Below the pieces are notes generated by a model. It was not told where the DNA came from, ran no database searches, and saw only the letters and a list, made by a program, of their open reading frames with translations. A stretch of DNA of 64,000 bases from Anarhynchus alexandrinus (lineage: Eukaryota > Chordata > Aves > Charadriiformes > Charadriidae). Shown one piece after another: positions 28,401 through 34,937 of the stretch. A program made the position numbers and the translations under genes. Each line of letters starts with the position of its first letter. The first letter of the stretch is position 1. The stretch is taken from the NCBI GenBank assembly GCA_008711295.1, contig VUYV01000146.1:2193086-2257085 (forward strand), in the 5' to 3' direction.

Positions 28401-31400
28401 ACTACAAAAAACAGCAGAAGGGTCATAGAATTCCAAGCGACTAGGAAGGAGTCATTGGTGTTGATAAATGCAGAGTGATGTACGTGGAGAAAAAAAAAAA
28501 AAACACCACAACTACAAACTCACAACACCCAGCTGTATATTAGCTGGTTCTCTTGAGAACATAAGTACCCTTCCATACAATACTGAAGTCACAGATCCTG
28601 ATACAGGTGATTTAGAGGCTAGAAGTATAGCAGGGTTAAAAAGCAATTAGACAAATTCAATAGATAGTCCATCAAGAGCTGTAAGACACGGTAACACCCA
28701 CATATGCTCCAGGCAAGGAAGCCTTTGAGTGACTGGTTACTGGAAGAACAAACTTCAGGAATTATCAGGGCACAGCTTCACAATATTCTGTACTATGCCA
28801 GCAAAAATGGCTTCTGCATTTTTGTTGCCAAAGCCCTCCTGCCCATTTCCAAACATGGTGCACAGTTCAGGGCCTGCTGAGCTGTTTCTTTAAAATCAAT
28901 TATTTTAAGGACTGATTTTAAGTGCAGATCACTTTGGCAATATCATTTATATATTGGCCTCAAAGACTTATGAGCACAATAGAAACAGACAGCAATAACA
29001 AAAAGCCAAAACTAAGAACCACTTAAATCTGAAGAAACTACAGCTTCTTCTCCAATCTTATCCTGTTCTTAAAAACCTTTGCTAAACAACAACCAAAAGC
29101 CACTTCAAGACAGGATAATAATAATACTACCTTCCAGAGCATTTGCTACGAAATTTAAGACTATTCTTCCATCAACTCCCTGTTCTAAGAACCCATAAGC
29201 ACAAAAACTTTAGCAAAATGGAAAGCATAACTAGGTAAGGTACAAGACCAAGTTCTGGAAGAGGTAAGGGGGGGGGGGAAGAAAGGTTGTGAAAAAAGGA
29301 AGCATCACTCACACAGCATCACTGTTTACTATTTCTTCTTTAATTTTAACATATTCCAGTTGACTCTCCCGATAAATCTTGAGAGAACTCTGTGGAGAAG
29401 GAAAGCAGAGTTAAAGTATGTCCTTATTGAGGTCAAAATAAAATAGATGGCAGACACTTCAGCTATTCTAATGAAAACAGTGCAGAGCCAAAAAAGTATA
29501 TTCAATGAGAAAACAAGCAAGATGAAAGGTCAGGTTATTCTTCTTCTTCTTTAAAGGAAAAGTTATAAGAAACAAATAAATCTATATCTGTCTATCTTTT
29601 GAGTATGTGCCTCCAACACTTATCTGGATGGGAACTCAAAGTTGAAGTCACGAGCACAACTATTATACACCATAGGCATAATCCAGCTTTTTCTGAAAAA
29701 GTGTCATCAGGACATCAGCTACTAATGATTGCTGAGGGAAGAGGATTTAAAAAACAGTTCTAACATAGAGGAAAAACTAGGTACAGTGACAAGACAAATG
29801 CTAATATCCTACCTTGTACCAGTAAGAAAAAACTACAAGAAAGAGGGTGGGGTATTTTTTGCAGAAATAATAGCTAATGTCTCAAAAATACATATATTTG
29901 GTGATTTGAACATACATATATTAAAATACATATATTAGGAAAATACATATATTAGGTGATTTGAACAGTCAAAAGCTTTTCTCCTGCAGACTAATTCTCG
30001 GCTAAGGATGGGAGAGAAATTAGGAATAAACTCAAGTAGCTAATAATGTAAAAGCATATCTTCAAAATGGTAACAGAAGCAAAATCCTGTTCTGCACAGA
30101 CTCTCTTTGCACCTTTTTAGTAGCACAAGTTATAGAGAGTTCAGTAATCTAATGAGATCAGAACAGATAACCAAAGGAATTCGAATGTATCTCCTTCCTT
30201 CCTAAATAAGGAAAGAAAACCCAAATAATGTGATCAAAAGTCATAGGAACTACAAAAGCCTGAACTTTTTGCCTATCTGAAACCTGCTGCCATTTAATTA
30301 ATTTCACGTAAAACCAAAGCTGCCTGTCCCAATGAGCTGGAAATAACAACTGGGCTCATTAAAGCCTGCTTCATTAAGATAAGCATTAAATATATACATT
30401 TCCTTCAACAAAAAAGTGCAAGTTATTTAAACCTTACAAGCACACCTTTTTCTCTTCCAACTCTGCTTTCAAGGAACCCAGCTCTTCCTGGCACTTTTCC
30501 AGAGGCAGGATTTTCTGTAGCATCTGCTCCACTTGGCAACGAAGAGCAGAGATCTCTCTGAAATTAAAAAAAAAGGTTGCCAAAAAATATGGGTGCTTTT
30601 GAACCCGATGTTCTGATTCTTCAGGCAAGTGTCCGAGTATTTTGCTTTCCCCTATAGAAAAATGCTGTGAGATATCCAAAGACTTTTAAAAATCTAAGTG
30701 CTCTCATTTTTCCATCCAACATTTTACATTCAAAGAAAATTCAAGATCTGATTTAGAAACATTAAACTGAGCCTACAGCTAGATGCAAGCAGATGGCATG
30801 TGTCACACAGGAGTACTGCCCAGCTGCCTACACTGAAGTGCCAGGAATAAGTGTGTCTACATAGGTAGTGCTGTGAAATAAGAGCAGAGTCGAACTGCAG
30901 GATTTTTCAAGCAGGCAGGATGGAGTCCATAAAGATTATATTCTGCCCTTTCCTCTATAATCAAGTAGAGTAAGCAAGGGCCCACAACCACAACTGTAAG
31001 ACAAAATACTTCATACAAATAGGGCCATACTAAATATGCTTACATTTAACTACCACCAAAAGATGAGCTCCGCATCTCCACTTGGTCACTTTAGACTCTT
31101 ATGTAACACAGGGCCAGAAAAGAATTTCACACAGGTATAGTAGAAGGAGGACAGATTTCTCTCTTTATCAAGGGCATCTTTGCTAATTATAGCCTAGGAA
31201 GCACGGTGAAAGGACCACATTAAAAGCTCAGCCTAGACCCACAGCTGTTGCTGTTACAACATCAAACTCCTAAAACTGTCCAAGACACAGAGAACATAGC
31301 ATCTTTAGTAAACAGTTTAAATCAAACTTACCGCTCAGCAAACTGAAGCTGTAATCTCTTGTTAAGGTAGAAATTAAAAAGTTTGTCAAACATCCTTAAG

Positions 31401-34265
31401 TATATTTCAATCCAATTGCCACTTGCAAGGAAACATCCAATAAAGACTTCCACCCAAAAACCATAGGACTTGCAGAACTAAGTGTTTAATTGAAATATTT
31501 CAATATGTTTGAAGTCAATAAGCAGAGCTTCTTCTGTTACATAAAAAGACTTGAGTCATTCTCAGCAACACAGATTCAAATAATCCATATTAAGCCATAT
31601 ATTAGACACGGCCAGATCTTAAGTGGATAGTTGTAATTCCAAAACCCTATTTTCTTTACAAACTCTACCCAGTCTGTTCTTCACCAGCAGCATCATCTCT
31701 TAACTTAAACCTTACATAAAAAGCCTCAAGCCCTTTTATAAGAAATGCTGATATACTAATTCTGTAAGAACACTAATAGAAAAATAAAGGATATCTGTGC
31801 ATTTCTGTTGATACTCTGTCAGCAAACGACTGGAAGAAAAAAAAAAAAAAGAGACATTACTCATTTTCTCACCTGATTTTGACAATCATGTCCTAGGATA
31901 GCTTTCTTTTTTGCTTTATAGATAAATACAGAAAGTGTAAGATTGGTTTGTATTTTCTGATAGCAGTAATATAACCCTTTTGTTTCATTAAGCCATTCAA
32001 AACTCAAATCAGACTGCTTTAAAATAGAAAAAAAAACCCACCTACTGGCAGTTACATGAATTTGTAATGATTAACTACTTGCAACTTTAAAAAAAATAAA
32101 TAACAATCCTACAAAACATTATTTAGGTAAAGAACATAATATAGATATAATAAAAAATATACATATAATCACAAAATTATATCTTAGTTCCCAAACTTAA
32201 ATGGATGTTTTCCTAGGAAAGAACACATAAATGTAAGAAAAATAGTTCAAAAGACCCTAAAAGGCTTTAATCTTTACACTATGCCCCTAGCAGCCATAAG
32301 GGTAACTTTCTTTTGCAACAGTTAAAAGTAACCAAGTAAGGCATAAAAGAAAGGGGCTGAGCTGCAACTAGTTAAAGGAGAGGTAATTCTCACAAGAAAT
32401 GTATGTACTGGCAGAGAGAAGAGGGACAGAAAGTTTGGAGGTAGGAAAAGAAATCTACGGACACAGAGTAAAGGAGCTTTGAAGAAAAGGGTCCCAGCTA
32501 AGACAGTGAGGGCTCTCTTAAATACTTTTTGGAAACCAGAACGCAGGACTGGAATTCAGATTCGCTAAAGCCAAATTGACGTGTATCTGGGAAAGGGTAC
32601 ATGAGAAATAAACCATTACAATTAGAAGACATAGCAAGAATATTAGGCCATAGTATGGAGGCATACACAACATATGTCATTATATTATCCCATACAATCA
32701 TTATGAGAAGAAGTGGAAGCAATCACAGAAGAGAACGCAAGCTATGAGAAGCATTTTAGAACCTTACCATTCTGACCAATGTTCAGCCTCACTTTTCATA
32801 TTCTGATATTTAATCCCAACAGTATTTCACACCTTAATGCTTGGACTAAATTCTGCTGAAAAGGTTTGTATACACCTGTGCTCAACTTTTAGTTCTCATA
32901 CCATATTCTTCACAACAGATAAAATGAAATAACTCTCTTCAAAGAGCTGCTTCTGCTAATATTCATAATAATCTATAAGCTATTATAGCTACACAAAACA
33001 GCCCTGTTCTACCACCATTACATACAGATGTTTTAGGGCATAAATTAAAGTCTTACAGTCTAGATTTAGGACCTGTTTGTGAAGAAGTTACTTTCATTTT
33101 GAGGAGAATTTAGTTTTATGCATTAACGAATACCTAAATTCCACAAAACGTATTTACTGCATTGCTTTAAGAATTTAAGAGCAATAAAAAACAAACTAAA
33201 GAAAAACAAACAAATAAACAAACAAACACCCCCCCCCCTAAAAAAAAAACCCACACCACACTTGTACAATTGTACTTACTCTCCATCAATCATTTTTTGC
33301 TTCAGTGCAACTAATGCAGCTACATATTCATTTATATTCTGTAAGGAAGAATCTCAAGTTGGTAAACAAGTTTCATCCCAAAAACCAGTACAATACACTG
33401 TAAATAATCCCTAGACTGACAGCTAATGTTGTACAAAATAATCTGCCTTCTTTTTTTCAGTTGAGTGAACAAGTTAGTAATTCACTAAAAATATATTCAT
33501 ACAAATACATACAGAGAATGCAGGCTCCACAACTTTGCATACTTAGATGAGGCTTTACTACAAAAGCTCTTCAAACTCTGCCTTTACAGCAGATTATATA
33601 CTAAAAACCCCATAATTTTTTCCTCACAAAATCAAACTAAGCTTTGGCAGAATATTACCAATAAACGGCATCTAGCTCATTTGAGCCTAGATTTCCCAAA
33701 TTCTCAATCCATACTCATTCTCAGTGTGTCCAAAGACCTCCTCCGTCCTCTGAACTCTCAGCAGGGCGTTCTTCGTGTTTAAAGGGGAAACGAACATTGC
33801 CCAAAGCGTTATACTATAAAACCACACGCTCGGTTAGGAGCGCTGAAGAAAGGAGGTGAATGATGACACACTCCTTCCACCGCACCGAAGCGAACTCAAA
33901 AGGATACGCCTAGAAATTCCCTAGCAGATCCCGCTAGGCACGCCGCAGAGACACGAGCTATTTTTCCGCATTTCGCCCGGCTAATGTTCGCCACTGCTGC
34001 TCCTTTTATGCACCCCGTTTGCCACATTCGCTATCCGAGCTCCCGCTGCACCAGGAACGGTGACTGCGGCACCCAGCGCTTCCCACCCGCCAGCGACCCG
34101 GCGTAGCCCCACTGTCGCGTCCTTAGGCAAAAACCCCGCCCGAGGCACTCCAGCGCCACAGGGACAGTGGCCCGTTGCTACCTGCTGGAGAGCACCGCAG
34201 TTCGCGCAGGCCGCGGCGGCGGCTGCAGTCCCGGCCGCCGGCGGCGGTGTCTCTCCAGGCATCAT
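1281..34265 (-). CDS. ICE1: ICE1 (KIAA0947), little elongation complex scaffold; 17 coding exons, 3' end beyond window
   Basis: This entry is the whole gene span; the exons are listed separately. ICE1 is known to hold ELL, ICE2 and ZC3H8 in the little elongation complex, which acts in Cajal and histone locus bodies to promote RNA polymerase II transcription of snRNA genes. Joined exons give 6,380 coding nt (2,126 codons plus 2 nt) with no stop and consistent phase. Order: initiator MMPGET, a charged coiled coil (about residues 29-200, including [17 protein letters not shown]), a long low-complexity middle, and a conserved C-terminal region containing [20 protein letters not shown]. The human protein is about 2,266 residues, so roughly 140 C-terminal residues should lie left of position 1281. 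I identify it from recalled similarity to human ICE1 at both ends. The middle is weakly conserved, as expected for this family. The promoter is the CpG island at 33.9-34.9 kb. Confidence 0.96.
1472..3653 (-). other. ICE1 intron 16
   Basis: This is unique AT-rich sequence with A-runs. I see no coding segment, structural RNA or recognisable transposon. Confidence 0.6.
3654..3814 (-). CDS. ICE1: ICE1 coding exon 16
   Basis: This 161-nt exon encodes [18 protein letters not shown] and [14 protein letters not shown], ending LNWEQ. It matches the human DFPESEKLTLFIANMW region. The acceptor is ctcccttag and the donor AACAG/gtaatg. Exit phase is 0. Confidence 0.97.
3815..6857 (-). other. ICE1 intron 15
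   Basis: These 3 kb are A-rich on the plus strand, with purine-rich simple sequence around 5,240-5,310 and A-runs near 5,700, 5,970 and 6,060. I see no gene and no recognisable interspersed repeat. Confidence 0.6.
6858..7026 (-). CDS. ICE1: ICE1 coding exon 15
   Basis: This 169-nt exon encodes [18 protein letters not shown] and [20 protein letters not shown], ending LLKE. This is the strongest ICE1 signature in the window. The acceptor is gccttatag and the donor GAAG/gtgtag. Exit phase is 1. Confidence 0.97.
7027..8692 (-). other. ICE1 intron 14, with a possible degenerate minisatellite
   Basis: From about 7,600 to 7,880 the sequence turns GC-richer and repeats variants of CCA(C/T)AGGT, CAGCTACT and GGTCTG at irregular spacing, suggesting an old minisatellite or an unrecognised transposon piece. 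The rest is unique AT-rich DNA. Confidence 0.4.
8693..13450 (-). CDS. ICE1: ICE1 coding exon 14, giant 4,758-nt exon
   Basis: This exon has 1,586 uninterrupted codons (residues about 368-1953) and begins after acceptor cattaaag as D-I-L-F-G-E-V. It is an internal exon; the TTG near its start is not an initiator. Most of it is acidic, S/E/N-rich and probably disordered. Features visible are basic, NLS-like patches ([14 protein letters not shown] near 9,800-9,850; SAKRLRLDG near 9,020-9,050), a Ser-Pro/Thr-Pro and proline-rich tract at about 9,520-9,720 ([33 protein letters not shown]), and a conserved end, [20 protein letters not shown], that starts the C-terminal region. Donor: ACAAG/gtaaca. 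A single very large exon is also typical of mammalian ICE1. Confidence 0.96.
13451..14087 (-). other. ICE1 intron 13
   Basis: This 637-nt intron lies between exons 13 and 14 and contains an AT-rich near-palindromic stretch around 13,497-13,545. Nothing else is recognisable. Confidence 0.6.
14088..14440 (-). CDS. ICE1: ICE1 coding exon 13
   Basis: This 353-nt exon encodes about 117 residues (about 250-367), including [19 protein letters not shown] and, near the end, [18 protein letters not shown], a proline-rich patch. The acceptor is gtgtcttag and the donor CACAG/gtgaga. Exit phase is 0. The sequence is low-complexity and acidic with several S/T-rich tracts. Confidence 0.9.
14441..19756 (-). 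other. ICE1 intron 12, 5.3 kb
   Basis: The longest in-window intron is unique, AT-rich and unusually free of CR1. The short open frames here lack codon structure and splice context. I see no RNA gene. Confidence 0.6.
19757..19810 (-). CDS. ICE1: ICE1 coding exon 12, with a competing downstream acceptor
   Basis: This exon encodes [18 protein letters not shown] when the acceptor ttttttag at 19811-19813 is used. A second acceptor, tcttttcag, lies 11 nt downstream and would start the exon at 19799; that choice gives an immediate TAA. I chose the upstream site on frame. Donor: GAAG/gtaggt. Exit phase is 1. Confidence 0.8.
19894..19983 (-). CDS. ICE1: ICE1 coding exon 11
   Basis: This 90-nt exon encodes [18 protein letters not shown] and ends DPIL. 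The KLLL(K/E)ELW motif is conserved in ICE1. The acceptor is tttaacag and the donor TTGG/gtgaga. Exit phase is 1. Confidence 0.94.
19984..21722 (-). other. ICE1 intron 10
   Basis: This is AT-rich unique sequence. The plus-strand open frame at 20,555-20,812 is lysine-rich low complexity with no splice context and is not called as a gene. Confidence 0.6.
21723..21779 (-). CDS. ICE1: ICE1 coding exon 10
   Basis: This 57-nt exon encodes [19 protein letters not shown], corresponding to the (L)RHIGTQISSD region of human ICE1. The acceptor is ttaatag and the donor CAAAG/gtaaga. Confidence 0.92.
21870..21909 (-). CDS. ICE1: ICE1 coding exon 9 (40 nt)
   Basis: This exon encodes [13 protein letters not shown]. 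The acceptor is tttaatag and the donor AAAAG/gtaagt. Entry phase is 0 and exit phase is 1, fitting both neighbours. Confidence 0.9.
22173..22255 (-). CDS. ICE1: ICE1 coding exon 8
   Basis: This 83-nt exon encodes [18 protein letters not shown] and LEKELKKAQ, a basic/acidic coiled-coil segment. The acceptor is tcttgaag and the donor CACAA/gtaaga. Exit phase is 0. Confidence 0.94.
23258..24045 (-). mobile_element. CR1 LINE, 5'-truncated 3' portion
   Basis: The minus strand carries an open stretch of 185 codons (23,443-24,000) matching the C-terminal end of CR1 ORF2, with [35 protein letters not shown] and [14 protein letters not shown]. The 3' untranslated end (GGTCCCTTCCAACCTAAACC on the minus strand) lies near 23,265. 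It is one of the best-preserved CR1 copies here and is probably a younger insertion. The 5' side is truncated, as is usual for CR1. Confidence 0.95.
24385..24735 (+). mobile_element. Diverged CR1 LINE 3' fragment
   Basis: The plus-strand order matches the CR1 3' end: a [20 protein letters not shown] stretch near 24,395, then a segment like 'gttgcctggacaggctgggc' and 'gttcccttccaac' near 24,715. There are many changes and an internal A-rich insertion. Confidence 0.7.
24985..25022 (-). CDS. ICE1: ICE1 coding exon 7 (38 nt)
   Basis: This exon encodes [12 protein letters not shown], matching the KKKLEAKVKKLQE heptads of human ICE1. The acceptor is tttaacag and the donor GAAG/gtaact. Exit phase is 1. 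Confidence 0.94.
26404..27795 (-). mobile_element. CR1 LINE, decayed ORF2 with 3' end
   Basis: The minus strand carries reverse-transcriptase-region traces ([20 protein letters not shown] at about 27,600-27,660) through to the C-terminal and 3' end ([18 protein letters not shown]; 'ggttggaagggacctctgg' at 26,420). Frameshifts and stops break it into several open pieces. It is about 1.4 kb and 5'-truncated. Confidence 0.93.
28095..28265 (-). mobile_element. CR1 LINE fragment
   Basis: A short minus-strand CR1 ORF2 segment contains 'ggggagcccagaaatggaca' and 'cagtactccaggtgtg', the same region as in the larger neighbour. It is either a separate insertion or a duplicated piece. Confidence 0.85.
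28440..28760 (+). mobile_element. Possible ancient CR1 fragment
   Basis: The plus-strand wording 'ataaatgcagagtgatgtac' resembles the CR1 ORF2 sequence upstream of the C-terminal block, but the similarity fades after the A-run at about 28,490. Confidence 0.4.
29313..29389 (-). CDS. ICE1: ICE1 coding exon 6
   Basis: This 77-nt exon encodes [19 protein letters not shown] and IVNSDA, continuing the coiled coil. The acceptor is ctccacag and the donor GCTGT/gtgagt. Exit phase is 2. Confidence 0.95.
29390..30445 (-). other. ICE1 intron 5
   Basis: This is AT-rich unique DNA. A short tandem array of 'atacatatatta' and 'ggtgatttgaaca' units lies at about 29,886-29,968. Confidence 0.65.
30446..30557 (-). 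CDS. ICE1: ICE1 coding exon 5
   Basis: This 112-nt exon encodes [14 protein letters not shown] and [17 protein letters not shown], the most recognisable coiled-coil block of ICE1. The acceptor is taatttcag. The donor AAAAAG/gtgtgc is preferred over a second GT 8 nt downstream because only it joins in frame to SSLKIYRE. Confidence 0.96.
30558..31331 (-). other. ICE1 intron 4
   Basis: This ordinary GT-AG intron lies between the 19-nt exon and exon 5. It is unique sequence with nothing else recognised. Confidence 0.65.
31332..31350 (-). CDS. ICE1: ICE1 coding exon 4 (19-nt microexon)
   Basis: This exon contributes (E)LQFAER in the coiled coil. It is entered through the AC acceptor of the U12 intron and left through an ordinary donor, GCG/gtaagt. 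Entry phase is 1 and exit phase is 2 of the following codon. At 19 nt it is too short for ORF finders. Confidence 0.9.
31351..31794 (-). other. ICE1: U12-type AT-AC intron of ICE1
   Basis: This 444-nt intron begins ATATCCTTTA and ends in AC. The sequence TACCTTAAC at 31361-31369 (minus strand) matches the U12 branch-point consensus TTCCTTAAC, and its adenosine is about 11-12 nt from the splice site, within the usual U12 spacing. Removing it restores KCTELQFAER, in register with human KKCDELQFARR. No GT-AG alternative keeps the frame. Confidence 0.9.
31795..31829 (-). CDS. ICE1: ICE1 coding exon 3 (35 nt), upstream of a U12 intron
   Basis: This exon encodes [11 protein letters not shown]. The acceptor is tcttccag. 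No GT donor follows; the exon instead ends ACAG/ATATCCTTT, the minor-spliceosome donor consensus. The phase fits only when it is joined to the 19-nt exon at 31332-31350. Confidence 0.92.
31830..33279 (-). other. ICE1 intron 2
   Basis: This is AT-rich unique DNA ending on the right in an A/C-rich simple region (AAAC repeats, then a run of C at about 33,229-33,238). No transposon is recognised. Confidence 0.65.
33280..33338 (-). CDS. ICE1: ICE1 coding exon 2
   Basis: This 59-nt exon encodes [19 protein letters not shown], the start of the coiled coil, with acceptor ttacag and donor GA/gtaagt. Exit phase is 2. The NxNEYV(E/A)AL motif matches human ICE1. Confidence 0.94.
33339..34181 (-). other. 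ICE1 intron 1
   Basis: AT-rich on the left, this grades into the CpG island from about 33,840. The plus and minus open frames in 33,980-34,450 are by-products of GC-rich DNA. Confidence 0.6.
34182..34265 (-). CDS. ICE1: ICE1 coding exon 1
   Basis: This exon encodes residues 1-28, starting [13 protein letters not shown] and ending CGALQQ. The two consecutive ATGs begin at 34265 and 34262; I chose the upstream one because the family starts MMPGET. The donor is CAG/gtagca. The alanine/proline-rich stretch matches the GC-rich island. Exit phase is 0. Confidence 0.93.
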
Positions 34266-34795
34266 AGTGACCGCCGCGCCACACGCCGGCCCCGCTGCCC
34301 CGCAGAGCCCCGCGCAACAACACGCGTCCCTCCGCCCACCCCCGACAGCGACGCGGAGGCGCGGCTGAAGCTCCGTAACACGTCGCGCCACCGCCTCAGG
34401 AAGGGCCCAGCTCGCCCTCGCCTTATCGAGGGTGACACCACCACTGCCTGACTAGTGGCCGCGGAAAAGACGGCTGACGGTGCTCTCTGCAGAGGCCAAG
34501 CATTGAAAGCGCCCGGTGAACACCGTCCTGGCCCACTGCAAGGAACGACTGCTCCCGCAACTGCCACGCCCATCTACGAGTACTTTTTTTTTTTTTTCTA
34601 TGCACGGGCACTTCTGAGGGGCCCTGCTACGGTCCTGGCGCAGGCTAAGGCAGCTTTTCTCGCCCGGCGCGAGAGATAGGACGGGGCCGCTGCTGGGGCG
34701 GGGCGCCTGGGGGCGGTGCCTGCGTGCTCGGCCGCCCCGCCCTCTCCCCTTGCGGCCCGCGGTGTGGCTGGGCTCCGCTGGAGGCAGGAGCGGCG

Positions 34796-34840
34796 GAGCC
34801 GAGCCGAGCCGAGCCGCGCTGCGCCGCGCCGCGCCGCGCC
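34796..34840 (+). repeat. GC pentanucleotide repeat in the CpG island
   Basis: Four GAGCC units are followed by GCGCT and four GCGCC units, a compound 5-bp microsatellite. Confidence 0.9.
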
Positions 34841-34937
34841 GCCTTCCGTCCCTCCCTCCCTCTGCTCTGCCGCTGTCTGCAGGCGTATAGACGTGGTCAT
34901 ACTTAGCTGTTGGCATTCCCTGACATACACAGGGAAA

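Larger units (their letters stand above)
25023..29312 (-). other. ICE1 intron 6, with CR1 insertions
   Basis: Apart from the CR1 pieces listed separately, this is unique AT-rich DNA with an (AAGG)5 microsatellite at 28,322-28,341 and a G-run at about 29,270-29,278. Confidence 0.65.
33880..34900. promoter_or_regulatory. CpG island, probable bidirectional promoter of ICE1 and a divergent gene
   Basis: Base composition shifts abruptly from AT-rich to GC-rich with frequent CpG. It includes the ICE1 start codon (34,265) and continues about 600 bp upstream. Plus-strand exon candidates begin about 450-1,100 bp to the right. No TATA box is evident at either end. Transcription in both directions is inferred from gene layout. 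Confidence 0.8.
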
